Source: Halomarina ordinaria
Lineage (GTDB): Archaea; Halobacteriota; Halobacteria; Halobacteriales; Haloarculaceae
Length of the DNA: 64,000 bases
NCBI RefSeq assembly: GCF_030553305.1
Contig: NZ_JARRAH010000005.1
Coordinates: 1 to 64,000, forward strand
Direction of reading: 5' to 3'
The notes under the pieces were generated by a model. The model saw nothing but the letters and a program-made list of their open reading frames with translations. It made no database searches and was not told the origin of the DNA. Shown piece by piece: positions 43,476 to 52,516 of the stretch. A program made the translations under genes and the position numbers. How positions within the stretch are numbered: position 1 is the first letter of the stretch; each line of letters starts with the position of its first letter.

Positions 43476-44243
43476 TTACTCCGCTGCACTCTCGCCCATC
43501 TTGGCTGGGTTGCTCATCCCCTCTTTCACGCCGTAGCGAACGAGAAGGACGTTAATCGGCCACGCGACGAGGAACCCGATAGAGAGCGAGAACGCGAGTG
43601 CCGACCAGAACAGGAGTTCTCCCATGTGTGCATCGGCGGCCAGTAAGAGGTCGGTCCCGATGGCGAAGACTTCCATAATCGTAATCGAAGGAGTCTCACT
43701 CAGGAAGGCGTCCCAAGTTGCCTTGACGAAGCCGACGCCATCCTGCATCAGCGGACCGATGGTCAGGCCGTAGCCGAAGAGGTAGGCGAACCCAAAGGTG
43801 ACGGCCGCGACCCATCCGACGCTGAGCGCGAGCACCCCCTGCGCGAGCGTGATCCCGACGACTTCACCGGCACCACATCCCGAGTAGCAGTGGCTCGTCG
43901 AGCGAAAGCCCCGACGCCACAGCGAGTCGTGGGCGATTTGCGTGCGTCCGGTGTACCAGTAGACGCCCAATCCGAACGGGCCTGAGTACAGCACGACCAG
44001 TGTCCAGACGGCCTTCATCATGGAACCCAACTGCGGATTGTTCTGCCGGAGGTCCCACCACAGGACACCGAGACAGACGAAGACGAGCAGTGCCCACCCC
44101 CCGACTAACAGTGGGTTAGAGAGGAGCGGTACGAGGACCTCCCGGGCCGGCTCGAATGCCCGCTCGATTCGTGTCGTGAGTTCTGCAACGCCTCCCGACG
44201 ATTGCATCGTCGTGAGTACAGCGATGTCAAGCGCGTCAACCAT
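43476..44243 (-). CDS. DUF4396 membrane protein
   Basis: The 255-residue protein has several membrane segments (VGGWALLVFVCLGVLWW, AVWTLVVLYSGPFGLGVYWY, ALSVGWVAAVTFGFAYLFGYG, WSALAFSLSIGFLVAWPIN). SHCYSGCGAGEVVG holds paired Cys and His residues typical of DUF4396, which is often found with copper genes. It heads an operon with the TRASH regulator and diverges from the copper-storage gene at 44597. A role in metal transport or sensing is inferred from context. Confidence 0.75.
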   Translation of the reverse strand: MVDALDIAVLTTMQSSGGVAELTTRIERAFEPAREVLVPLLSNPLLVGGWALLVFVCLGVLWWDLRQNNPQLGSMMKAVWTLVVLYSGPFGLGVYWYTGRTQIAHDSLWRRGFRSTSHCYSGCGAGEVVGITLAQGVLALSVGWVAAVTFGFAYLFGYGLTIGPLMQDGVGFVKATWDAFLSETPSITIMEVFAIGTDLLLAADAHMGELLFWSALAFSLSIGFLVAWPINVLLVRYGVKEGMSNPAKMGESAAE

Positions 44244-44596
44244 TGCTCGTCTATGCGGTTCTCACGGCTCGTTTAACCGGTTTATCCCTCCGCTTCGAAA
44301 GTCGATCAGTGGCCAGCGAACGGCATCCGTCGACAGATCGAACGCCACGAGCGGAATCTTCCACAGAGCGGTGGTTTCGAAACCGTAGCAGCGTCGGTAT
44401 GCAATTTACAGACAGCGGGTCGTTCCGAAGGGCATGACCAGTTCGTAAACGATGACAGTGGCTGACGAGCGTCTAGTGGATTCGGATGAATAGCCAGGGG
44501 CTCAGAACTCGCTACCCTAGCGGTGACATGGTCTGATCGAGTTTTAGTTCGTAAGCGAAAAATCGCTTGAAATAGCCGCCCGTCGGTATACCCGCA
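44244..44596. promoter_or_regulatory. Divergent promoter region between the DUF4396 and copper-storage genes
   Basis: This 353-bp region is without a supported gene. It must serve both transcripts, and the AT-rich GAAAAATCGCTTGAAATAG block close to 44558 lies at promoter distance from the start at 44597. I saw no clear inverted repeat. Confidence 0.45.
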
Positions 44597-44941
44597 ATGG
44601 TGTTACAAGAACTCGATCACCTCGACGAGAACACGCAGAACTGCATCGACGACTGTTTCGCGGCCGTTCAAGCCTGTGAGTGGTGTGCCGACGAGTGTGC
44701 CGGACACGGTGAGGAGATGGCGGAGTGCATTCGCCTCTGCCGTGACGTCGCAGATATCGCTGCCCTCTGTGCCCGGACGTGCCTTCGACAGTCGGAGTAC
44801 AACCACGGCATCGCTGAGGCCTGCGCGGGCGCGTGCGAAGCGTGCGCGGAGGAATGCGAACAGCACGACCACGACCACTGCCAGACCTGTGCCGAGGTCC
44901 TTCGTGAGTGCGCGGAGAGCTGTCGGAGCATGATGGCCTGA
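44597..44941 (+). CDS. Four-helix-bundle copper-storage protein (Csp-like)
   Basis: This 114-residue protein is extremely Cys-rich: CIDDCFAAVQACEWCADECAG, CIRLCRDVADIAALCARTC, ACAGACEACAEECEQHDHDHCQTC and ECAESC. Spacing of three and four residues places the Cys along helices that fill the bundle core, as in Csp copper-storage proteins. No signal peptide is present, so it is cytosolic (Csp3-like). It would bind many Cu(I) ions and buffer copper, consistent with the surrounding copper genes. Confidence 0.85.
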   Translation: MVLQELDHLDENTQNCIDDCFAAVQACEWCADECAGHGEEMAECIRLCRDVADIAALCARTCLRQSEYNHGIAEACAGACEACAEECEQHDHDHCQTCAEVLRECAESCRSMMA

Positions 44942-45085
44942 ATCGGTCAGGAACCTTACCGGCGGACGAGACGAGGTGCTCCGTACGCGAACGATCGCTC
45001 AGGGGTGTACGCCCTTCAATATGACCGAAACCATCGAAGCACCTCGCACGTGGAGTATGCGGATGGCGCTCAGGGGCTACGTCGT

Positions 45086-46486
45086 TCAGTGATGATGGTC
45101 GTTTGCTCTCGCACTGTCGCTTGCGATGGAGGATACGGAGAGGAACTCGGACGGGTCGGTTTCGAAGGCTCGTTTACAGTGGGTAGAGCAGAAGTAGAAC
45201 GTCTCCCCGCGATGCGTCACCTGGGGAGCGTCGTCGTCAGTCCGCATCCCACAGACTGGGTCACGATATCGGCCGGGCGCTCCGAGCCCACGCCAGTAGG
45301 CGTACAAGAGGACACCGGAAAGGGCGAACGCGATCACGTTCAGGTAGAACGTATAGTTGATTGTGAAGTACGTCTGTTCGGAGGCGGTCTCGCCCCCAGC
45401 GAGGTCCGGGACGATTCCAAGAGCGCTGAACAATTCCTCCATGAGAAAGCCTGTGAAGGCCATCGTGACGAAGAACACACCGAGGATGTACAACATCACC
45501 TTCCAGCCGTAGTACTTGCGGTAGACGTTCAGAACGGGAATCGTGATGAGGTCAGCGTAGACGAACGCGATGACCCCTGCGAAACTAACTCCCCCACCCC
45601 ATAGCGCGACGGCGAACGGGACGTTGCCGATACTCCCGACGAAACTGATGACCGCGATTGTGACGCCCATAACTGCGTTCTCGGCGCTCGCGATGACGCC
45701 GTCTCCTCGGATGAAGAGGGCATTCCAGACCCACTGCGGGACGAACACGATGACGAACCCCGAAATTAGGAATCCCGCGACAACGTCCTTCCAGATCATT
45801 GCCCACTCCTTGCGGTACTGGTTTCCGAGTTTGTACCAGCCGCCCCACGAGAGGAGTTCGTCACGCCACCCGCCGCTACTGGCTGCCTCCTGCTGGTAGG
45901 TCTCCAGACAGCCCTTCGAGCAGAACTTCAGGGTCTCACCTCCATCGGTCGCGATCGAGTACTGGTCGTTCCCTTCCATTCCGCAGGTCGGGTCTTCCGT
46001 CACGCCCTGCTCGTCGTCACGCTGGGTCAGTTCCGCTCGGACCTGCTCGAAGAGGTTCTCGGGAAGCGTGACGTGGACGATGAGCGCCATCACGGTGATG
46101 AGTACGAGTCCGCCGAGGAGCTCTGCGACGAGGAACTCCCAGCCCAGAAGGATCAATATCATGAGTCCGAGTTCGACGATGAGGTTCGTCGAGGCGAACA
46201 TGAACGCGAGGACGTTCACGACGTGCGCACCCTTCTTGAACAGGCCTTTTCCGATCGCGACAGCGCCGAAGCTACAGCCGCTGCTCGCAGCACCGAACAC
46301 CGTCGCCTTAGTGAGTCCACCCAGGCTTTCCTCCCCGAGGAGTCGCGCCATCCGCTCCTTGGAGACATAGACCTGCACGAGGCTCGTGATGGTGAGTCCC
46401 ATAATAATCGCCCACGAAGCCGTCCAGAGGAATCCCCCGCCGATTCGTATCGCCTCGAGAACCCCATCGATTACTGTGGTTTGCAT
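45086..46486 (-). CDS. Permease with internal and C-terminal TRASH/YHS metal-binding modules
   Basis: The protein has 466 residues from the ATG at 46486. Membrane segments resemble the DUF318 / ArsP-YraQ permease family (WTASWAIIMGLTITSLVQVY, FGAASSGCSFGAVAIG, FMFASTNLIVELGLMILIL, then GSIGNVPFAVALWGGGVSFAGV). Between the two membrane halves is a TRASH-like module (DPTCGMEGND, C189 and C193 in FCSKGC), and the C-terminus has a YHS-type module (DPVCGMRTDD, then FYFCSTHC) with a His tail. Soft-metal ions could be handed to the channel by these modules. It sits in the copper island, and the transported ion is inferred. Confidence 0.78.
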   Translation of the reverse strand: MQTTVIDGVLEAIRIGGGFLWTASWAIIMGLTITSLVQVYVSKERMARLLGEESLGGLTKATVFGAASSGCSFGAVAIGKGLFKKGAHVVNVLAFMFASTNLIVELGLMILILLGWEFLVAELLGGLVLITVMALIVHVTLPENLFEQVRAELTQRDDEQGVTEDPTCGMEGNDQYSIATDGGETLKFCSKGCLETYQQEAASSGGWRDELLSWGGWYKLGNQYRKEWAMIWKDVVAGFLISGFVIVFVPQWVWNALFIRGDGVIASAENAVMGVTIAVISFVGSIGNVPFAVALWGGGVSFAGVIAFVYADLITIPVLNVYRKYYGWKVMLYILGVFFVTMAFTGFLMEELFSALGIVPDLAGGETASEQTYFTINYTFYLNVIAFALSGVLLYAYWRGLGAPGRYRDPVCGMRTDDDAPQVTHRGETFYFCSTHCKRAFETDPSEFLSVSSIASDSARANDHHH

Positions 46487-46726
46487 AGTGTTACCTACTA
46501 ACCCGCAATTTTTGCCAGTGTCTCTTACGAAGCCAGCGTGGTCCTCGCTGTGAACCTCACCTTCGAAAGGTCGGGCAGTGAACGAAACACGCGATGGGAA
46601 AGGGGTCCCGCGAGGTACCCCGAGGAGGGACCACCAGCAGGGTGGTCGTCGAACGAACGTCGCGCGAGCACTGGCGAAAATGCGCGGGAGCCACCTGCCG
46701 GAGGGAGTAGTCACCGTGTCTGAGAG

Positions 46727-46882
46727 TCAGGGCAGAATCGAGGGGCCGATTCCCCAAGCGGCCCCCGTCGAGACCGGGCGCTCCCCGTCCTCGACAAGCG
46801 TCGCGACTGCAGCGAGATGGTCAGCTTCGAACGCATGTCTCATACCGAAGGCCCCGCCGACGAGAAGCGCACCTTCGAGCAT
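46727..46882 (-). pseudogene. Fragment of a NicO/UreH-type nickel/cobalt transporter
   Basis: Only 51 residues remain. FGMRHAFEADHLAAVATLVE contains the HxxxxDH motif of nickel/cobalt transporters of the NicO/UreH type, but the frame ends after AAWGIGPSILP where further membrane helices are expected. No other part was found nearby, so this is a remnant left by deletion. Confidence 0.65.
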
Positions 46883-47001
46883 GCGTGCTCTCGCTTCGAG
46901 AGCGGCAAATAACTGGTGTGCTCTGTCACGACACCGCGATACGACCATCCGCACCGTAACACTCAGCACCATCGTGGTCGTGGGTGGCGAGAGACGAGCA
47001 T

Positions 47002-48009
47002 ATGGCAGCGACACCCGTCTCTCTCGCGCTCGGTCTCCTCCTTCTGGCTATCGTCGTCGTGGATCTGCTGTGGACGGCGCTGTGGGTGGAAGGGGGAGCC
47101 GGCCCGCTCACGTCCCGACTGATGGCGTGGATGTGGCGGGCACTCAGACGAGTTGGAAGGGACGACGACCGATTCCTCTCGCTTGCGGGGCCGCTCGTCC
47201 TCGTGACCGGCCTCACGGTGTGGCTCCTGTTGCTCTGGGTCGGGTGGACGCTCGTCTTCGCCACGTCGGACGCCGTCCTGGTCGACACCGTCGACGGAGG
47301 CGCAATCTCGTGGACCGACCGCCTCTACTTCACCGGGTACACGATGTTCACCCTCGGGAACGGCGACCTCGTCCCGCGGGAGGGCGTCTGGCAACTCGCG
47401 ACCGTCCTCGTCACAGCCAGCGGAATGCTCCTCGTCACGCTCAGCGTCACGTACGTGCTCTCAGTTCTGGACGCGGTCACCCAGAAGCGCGCGTTCGCCG
47501 GCGGCGTGAGTGGGCTCGGACAGCGAGGCGACGAACTCGTCGTGACGGCGTGGGACGGACAGACGTTCCAAGGACTCGACCTGCAACTGAGCGCGTACAC
47601 GACGCAACTGAACACGCTCACAGCGAATCACAAGGCGTACCCCATCCTTCACTACTTCTACAGCGCGCAGACCGAGCAGGCTCCGGTCACGAGTATCGCC
47701 GTCCTCGACGATGCACTCACCCTCCTGAAGTACGGCGTGCCCGAGGACGACCGGCCCAGTGACGCCATCGTCGAGAACGCGTGGTCGAGCGTCGAGGGGT
47801 ACCTCGAGACGCTCCATGGGGCGTTCATCCGACCCGCGAACCGGCTGCCACCGGACCCGGACATCGCCTCACTCCGCGCCGCGGGCGTTCCAACGGTCCC
47901 CGACCGCGAGTTCGAGGCAGCGCTCGACGAGTTAGACGACCGACGGCGGACCGTCCTGGGGCTCGTCGAGTCCGACGCGCGGCGATGGCCGACTCGGGAC
48001 ACCCGATAA
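47002..48009 (+). CDS. Two-helix potassium-channel-like protein
   Basis: The protein has 335 residues. An N-terminal membrane region (LALGLLLLAIVVVDLLWTALW, VLVTGLTVWLLLLWVGWTLVF) leads to a pore loop with YFTGYTMFTLGNGDLVP and a final helix ATVLVTASGMLLVTLSVTYVLSVL. TLGNGD replaces the canonical TVGYGD filter, so ion selectivity may be altered. The remaining 180 residues are soluble and helical. I start at the ATG at 47002. Its location among copper genes may be coincidental. Confidence 0.75.
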   Translation: MAATPVSLALGLLLLAIVVVDLLWTALWVEGGAGPLTSRLMAWMWRALRRVGRDDDRFLSLAGPLVLVTGLTVWLLLLWVGWTLVFATSDAVLVDTVDGGAISWTDRLYFTGYTMFTLGNGDLVPREGVWQLATVLVTASGMLLVTLSVTYVLSVLDAVTQKRAFAGGVSGLGQRGDELVVTAWDGQTFQGLDLQLSAYTTQLNTLTANHKAYPILHYFYSAQTEQAPVTSIAVLDDALTLLKYGVPEDDRPSDAIVENAWSSVEGYLETLHGAFIRPANRLPPDPDIASLRAAGVPTVPDREFEAALDELDDRRRTVLGLVESDARRWPTRDTR

Positions 48010-48552
48010 CTCAGGTCGATAGCCGGTCACGAGAGAGCGAGCGTCTCGTATGACTGTGGACGCACCTCGGCGAGCCGAGCCGAGTCCATACTGCCTTCGC
48101 CAGCGATATCGTACGACTCGTCACGCGGAGGGCGTATGTGCAACGACAGCGAGCACTCAGAGAGAGGACGTAGTTCCGGCTGGCAGCCGAATTAGGGGCA
48201 TCATGACGCGACCGAGAAGCGTCATAGAGAGGGCGATAAAGAGCGAAAGCGGACACGGGTAGAGCAGTTACCACTCGAAGAAGCCGAAAACAATCCAGAG
48301 AGGACGCGATTAGTCGAAGCGGGCGAGACGGAGGGTACACACGGTCACGAGAACCCACGAGAACCGAAACAACGACGGCGGCCATGGTGCGGGGGGATGT
48401 ACGCCGGCCACGAACAGCGGTTCTGCCAGCGCTTTTTCGTCTCAACCCTGCTGTCGAATCTCTCGACCTCGCGGTACCGAACCTACCAATGGCCCCCACA
48501 TCGAGAGAGGTTCGCCTGCCGATTGACGAGACGTTCGACCATGAGTCTCGTT
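48010..48552. other. Intergenic region, no gene seen
   Basis: Several open frames cross this region, but none has a motif or haloarchaeal-type codon use. It separates the convergent channel gene and multicopper oxidase gene. Nothing regulatory was recognised. Confidence 0.4.
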
Positions 48553-50043
48553 CTATTCGAAGTACTGGATGACGCGCGCCATCCCCGCTTCGAGGTGATA
48601 CAGGTTGTGACAGTGAAACAGCCAGTCGCCGGGGTTGTCGGCGACGAAGTCGAACGTGACCTGCCCCCTGTGTCCCGGGACGACAACGGTGTCCTTGACT
48701 GCCTCATCCACCTGAAAGAAGTGGCCGTGCAGGTGCATCGGGTGGACGACGGGACTGCGGTTCGTCATCCTGACCCGGACGTGCTCGCCTTCTCGGACCT
48801 CGAGTGGATCTGCGTCTGGATACGCCTGTCCGTCGATGACCCATTCGTTCGACCGCCCGCCGGCCGAGAGCGTCAAATCGAAGGTCCGGTCAGGGTTGCC
48901 GTCGACATCGTCGAGTGGCGACACCGCGACGAGGTCGCCGTACGATAGCTGTCGTCCATCGCCCGAGGGAGCCGTCGGTGACGCCCCCGACGCACCCTCG
49001 TACGCGAGAATCGCTCGTGCGGGAGATTCGTCGCCGTCGACGGCGGCGGCGCGGACCTCCCACGTTCCTGGCTCGTCCGCGTCGATAATCGCGTCGTAGC
49101 GCTCGCCGGACCCGAAGGCGAACGAGTCGACCGTCACCGGGTCGACCGGACGGCCGTCGGCGTGCGTGACGGTCAGCGGGTGCCCAGCAACCCGCACTCG
49201 AAAGAGCGTCGCGGCACTCGCATTGATGAACCGGAAGCGAACGCGCTCTCCCTCTTGCACCTCGAACGTCCGTGGGTCGGTCGGTAATCGGCCGTTGATG
49301 AGGAGGCCGGCGTAGGGCGGCCGTCTGTCGGTCATCATCCCACCGCTCATTCGGTCGCCGTCGTTCATCCCGCCACCACCCATTCCTCCCCCGCCCATGC
49401 CGCCTCCTCCCATCCCACCACGTCCCCTGTTACCGTCGGTGGCGTTACCCGAGAGCGGTTCGGGTGTCCCCTCGAGGTAGTCGTCGACGACCACGGTGTA
49501 TTCACGGTCGTACGCGACGTGTGGGTCGGACTCCTCGATAACGAGCGGAGCGAGGAGTCCGCGGTCGAGCTGGAGTCCGACGTGACTGTGGAAGAAGTAC
49601 GTACCCGCAGGCTCCGCCCGGAATTTGTAGGTGAACGACTCGGTCGAGGCGACCGGCTCCTGGGTGACGTCCGGAACGCCGTCCATCCCGTTTGGGACGG
49701 GGATGCCATGCCAGTGGATCGTCGTCGCCTCGGGGAGGTCGTTTGTCACCGCCGCCTCGAAGACGTCCCCTTCGGACAGGCGGAGTTCGGGGCCGGGGAA
49801 CGTACCATTGTAGAGCCACGTCTCGCTGGGAGTATCACTTCCTGGTTCGACCGTCCCCGGCGCGGCGCGGAGTGTCGCGGTCGCGTCGGCTGGCCCTTCT
49901 GGGGCCGAACGTGGGGTCACGGCCGAGCCGTCACTTTCCGCCGTCGACCGGTCGAACTGGGTACACCCCGCGAGTGTCCCGAGACTCCCCACACCGAGTG
50001 CCTGGAGGAAGCGCCGCCGCGAGGTCGGCGGCTGGACGGTCAT
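48553..50043 (-). CDS. Multicopper oxidase, Tat-exported probable lipoprotein
   Basis: This 496-residue protein has a twin-arginine signal (SRRRFLQALGVG) with lipobox LAGC. Copper-binding motifs are WHGIPVPNGMDG, FFHSHVGLQ, HPMHLHGHFF and the C-terminal HCHNLYHLEAGM, giving type 1, 2 and 3 copper sites. A Gly/Met-rich loop (GGGMGGGGMGGGGM, then DRMSGGMM) near residues 205-235 may bind Cu(I), as in CueO. It likely oxidises Cu(I) to the less toxic Cu(II) outside the membrane. It overlaps the stop of the DUF302 gene by 4 bases. Confidence 0.9.
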   Translation of the reverse strand: MTVQPPTSRRRFLQALGVGSLGTLAGCTQFDRSTAESDGSAVTPRSAPEGPADATATLRAAPGTVEPGSDTPSETWLYNGTFPGPELRLSEGDVFEAAVTNDLPEATTIHWHGIPVPNGMDGVPDVTQEPVASTESFTYKFRAEPAGTYFFHSHVGLQLDRGLLAPLVIEESDPHVAYDREYTVVVDDYLEGTPEPLSGNATDGNRGRGGMGGGGMGGGGMGGGGMNDGDRMSGGMMTDRRPPYAGLLINGRLPTDPRTFEVQEGERVRFRFINASAATLFRVRVAGHPLTVTHADGRPVDPVTVDSFAFGSGERYDAIIDADEPGTWEVRAAAVDGDESPARAILAYEGASGASPTAPSGDGRQLSYGDLVAVSPLDDVDGNPDRTFDLTLSAGGRSNEWVIDGQAYPDADPLEVREGEHVRVRMTNRSPVVHPMHLHGHFFQVDEAVKDTVVVPGHRGQVTFDFVADNPGDWLFHCHNLYHLEAGMARVIQYFE

Positions 50044-50426
50044 AGCGACTCGAGAACTCGCTCGAACCGTTCGGCGACGTCGGTGGCAATAAAGTCAAGA
50101 TTGTGGTTTCCGGTGACGCCGATGAGTGCCGACGGGTCGACCGCGCTCACCGTGACCGTTCCGTCGTCGGTCTCGTAGACGACGACGTTACACGGGAGGA
50201 GCGTCCCCAACGCTAGCTCCTCTTCGAGCCCCTCGAAGGCGAGTTCCGGGTTACAGGCGCCGAGGATGCGATACTGGCGGAACTCCTCGTCGAGTTTCTC
50301 CGCGAACGTCGCTTGCACGTCGATGTCGCACAGCACGCCGAACCCCTCCTCTTTCAGCGCAGAGATCGTTCGCTCAATTATTTCGTCGAACGGTTCATCG
50401 ATACGCTTCTGCAATGTGTAGCTCAT
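50040..50426 (-). CDS. DUF302-family protein
   Basis: This 128-residue protein starts MSYTLQKRIDEPFDEIIERT, the normal DUF302 opening; the ATG at 50426 is chosen for this reason. GFGVLCDIDVQATFAEKL and RILGACNPELAFEGL follow in family order, and the Cys in GACNP is near the centre. DUF302 proteins are common in metal and sulfur stress loci, with no established biochemical role. It is the first gene of an operon with the multicopper oxidase. Confidence 0.85.
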   Translation of the reverse strand: MSYTLQKRIDEPFDEIIERTISALKEEGFGVLCDIDVQATFAEKLDEEFRQYRILGACNPELAFEGLEEELALGTLLPCNVVVYETDDGTVTVSAVDPSALIGVTGNHNLDFIATDVAERFERVLESL

Positions 50427-50655
50427 ATCACACACTACTCTGTAGGCACTCATGAGCGTTTCGAGCGTAATTTCGAGACGAGGGACTCCACTAACAGACG
50501 CAGACATATCTAGCTATTCTGAACTCTACGCCATCTAAATTCCTTTTTTCGGAATTCACGTACCTGTAATCCATCACACAGTGGAGGACGTGACGCTAGC
50601 CTATTCGGGGTGTGGTTTATCTTTGCTCGTGTGCAATACTTACAATAGAGAGCAC

Positions 50656-51006
50656 ATGTCTACACAACAGCAACGCGACTCGCTCCTGTGGGTCATTCTG
50701 GTCGGGGTCGCACTCATCGTCGTCGTGCCGATTCTCCTCATGGTGTTTATGACACCGATGATGGGGATGATGGGCTGGTGGGGGTATCAGGGAGCCATGC
50801 CTCCACAGTGGAGCATCGGTCTGCCACTCCTCGTCCTGCTCGTCCTTCTCACGGTCGGGTACGTGATTTACCGGGGCATCACCGGCGGGGACCAGTCCGG
50901 ACGCGACCCCGCACTCGAGGAACTGCGGTCGGCGTACGCCCGGGGGGACCTGACCGACGAAGAGTTCGAAACCCGACGCCAACGGCTTCGGAGAGACCGC
51001 GAATAG
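50656..51006 (+). CDS. SHOCT-domain membrane protein
   Basis: The protein has 116 residues. Two membrane helices (LLWVILVGVALIVVVPILLMVF, IGLPLLVLLVLLTVGYVIYRG) flank a Met/Trp-rich loop (MTPMMGMMGWWGYQGAMPP) that may bind copper. The C-terminus is a SHOCT motif (DPALEELRSAYARGDLTDEEFETRRQRL). The ATG at 50656 is used. It diverges from the DUF302/oxidase operon and lies 109 bp upstream of the His-rich protein gene. Confidence 0.82.
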   Translation: MSTQQQRDSLLWVILVGVALIVVVPILLMVFMTPMMGMMGWWGYQGAMPPQWSIGLPLLVLLVLLTVGYVIYRGITGGDQSGRDPALEELRSAYARGDLTDEEFETRRQRLRRDRE

Positions 51007-51114
51007 CAGTGGGTTAGCGGACAACGAATCGGGTACGGTGGTGGACCCGTTTTCGCGAGAGTCACGACCGCAGAGCAGAGATATCCGTAAGCTGACAGCC
51101 GTCCTCCGACAGGT

Positions 51115-51912
51115 ATGGCTGGCAGTCACCACGACCACGACGACGGCTCGACGCGAACCGACAGACACAGACACGACCGAACGGGGACGGACGAGACGCA
51201 CCACGCACTCCCGAGCGGGGTGACGGTCGCCGCGAACGGGCTTCACCTCGACCCCGCGGACACGAGACTCGACTCCGGTGTCACGCATCGCTGGACGTAC
51301 CGTATCCGCGACGACTCGGGAGCGGTCGTCACCGAGTTCGAGGAGGCACACGACCAGTTAGCGCACCTGATCCTCGTCCGCCGGGACCTCGCTCACTTCC
51401 AGCACCTCCATCCCACACTCGGTGCAGACGGTACCTGGACGACGACGTTTACCCTCCCCGAACCGGGAACGTATCGAGCGTTCGTCGACGTCGTCGTCGA
51501 TGCTCAGTCGACGACCCTCGGCGTCGACATACTCACCTCGGGGGCCGCCGACTACGAAACCCATCCGGAGCCGACGCGAACGAAGACCGTCGAAGGCTAT
51601 ACTGTCACGATGACGCCAGAGCACGTGACGCATGGGACAGACACACCCCTCGAATTCGAAATCCGTGGTGATGGTGGTGTCGCCCATCTCGACCCGTATC
51701 TCGGTGCGCTGGGTCACCTCGTTGCACTGCGAGATGGCGACCTCGCCTATCTCCACGTTCATCCCGAGAAGACCGACCCCAAAGGCGGTGTCATTCGGTT
51801 CATCGTCCAGTTCCCGACTCCCGGTCGGTACCGCCTCTTCCTCCAGGCGAAACCGCACGGCGAACTCATTACGACGTGGTTCGACGTCCGAATCGACCAT
51901 CGACCGGAGTAA
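51115..51912 (+). CDS. His-rich probable metal-binding protein
   Basis: This 265-residue protein begins with HHDHDDGSTRTDRHRHDRTG, a His/Asp-rich metal-binding tail. Two similar beta-sandwich halves follow: ahead of DLAHFQHLHPTLG and later DLAYLHVHPEKTDPKG, each with clustered His residues and closing strands (PEPGTYRAFVDVVVDAQ and PTPGRYRLFLQAKPHG). No signal peptide is present. The repeated HLH/HVH loops suggest copper or zinc binding. Its place in the copper island supports metal buffering. Confidence 0.65.
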   Translation: MAGSHHDHDDGSTRTDRHRHDRTGTDETHHALPSGVTVAANGLHLDPADTRLDSGVTHRWTYRIRDDSGAVVTEFEEAHDQLAHLILVRRDLAHFQHLHPTLGADGTWTTTFTLPEPGTYRAFVDVVVDAQSTTLGVDILTSGAADYETHPEPTRTKTVEGYTVTMTPEHVTHGTDTPLEFEIRGDGGVAHLDPYLGALGHLVALRDGDLAYLHVHPEKTDPKGGVIRFIVQFPTPGRYRLFLQAKPHGELITTWFDVRIDHRPE

Positions 51913-52516
51913 CGTCGTAAACCGTGCCCGACCGCTCGCTCATAAGGACGACTAGCACGTAGATCAAGTCGTCTGTACGCATCCACAGAGAGCGACGCAC
52001 GGACAGTAGTCGGCTACGCGGGAGGATCTGTCAGAGGAAGGTGGAACACCGCGCCCTATTGCTGAAATCACAGCTGAGAACATAGACCTCCGATGCACCC
52101 GTTTCAGACACTCGATACCACGCGAGAGATTATTCGTTGACCTGCGAGGACAGGAGTAATGGACGAGAGAGGCCAGAATTCAACTGTTCTCGGAAACGGG
52201 AACCGATGGAGCCTCTGACAGCCGGCGGCAAAAAATCGCTAGCACTACACATAATAATTGTCACTTCGAGCGATTGTTTCGGGTTCGATATATCGATGAT
52301 AGTCACGATGAAATCAGTGTATACCGTGTTTATATTGGACTAGTCGTGTCTAGTGCTGCAGTTTCTTTCACGCCGGTTCACGGTGACGTAGCTGTTAGAC
52401 GTGTGCCGCGTGTGTAGCGCGGCGGTTCCTACCAGATTGGGTGTATATCGTCTATCAGCCCGCTGCATACAGAGGGTGTAGTCAGCAGGACACTATCCCC
52501 ACGAGGCATCTCTGGG
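51913..52516. other. Intergenic region, no gene seen
   Basis: These 604 bases have no supported gene. The region contains a GCTGCATAC motif at 52462-52470 like those near other mobile-element ends, and ATTGCTGAAATCACAGCTG near 52060, which faintly resembles the IS-end family seen at 24483. An old insertion remnant is possible. Confidence 0.4.

Noticed and set aside
48011-48499. Minus-strand frame of 162 residues between the channel and oxidase genes
   Set aside because: Arg/Ser-rich, no motif, typical of an antisense or non-coding GC-rich frame.
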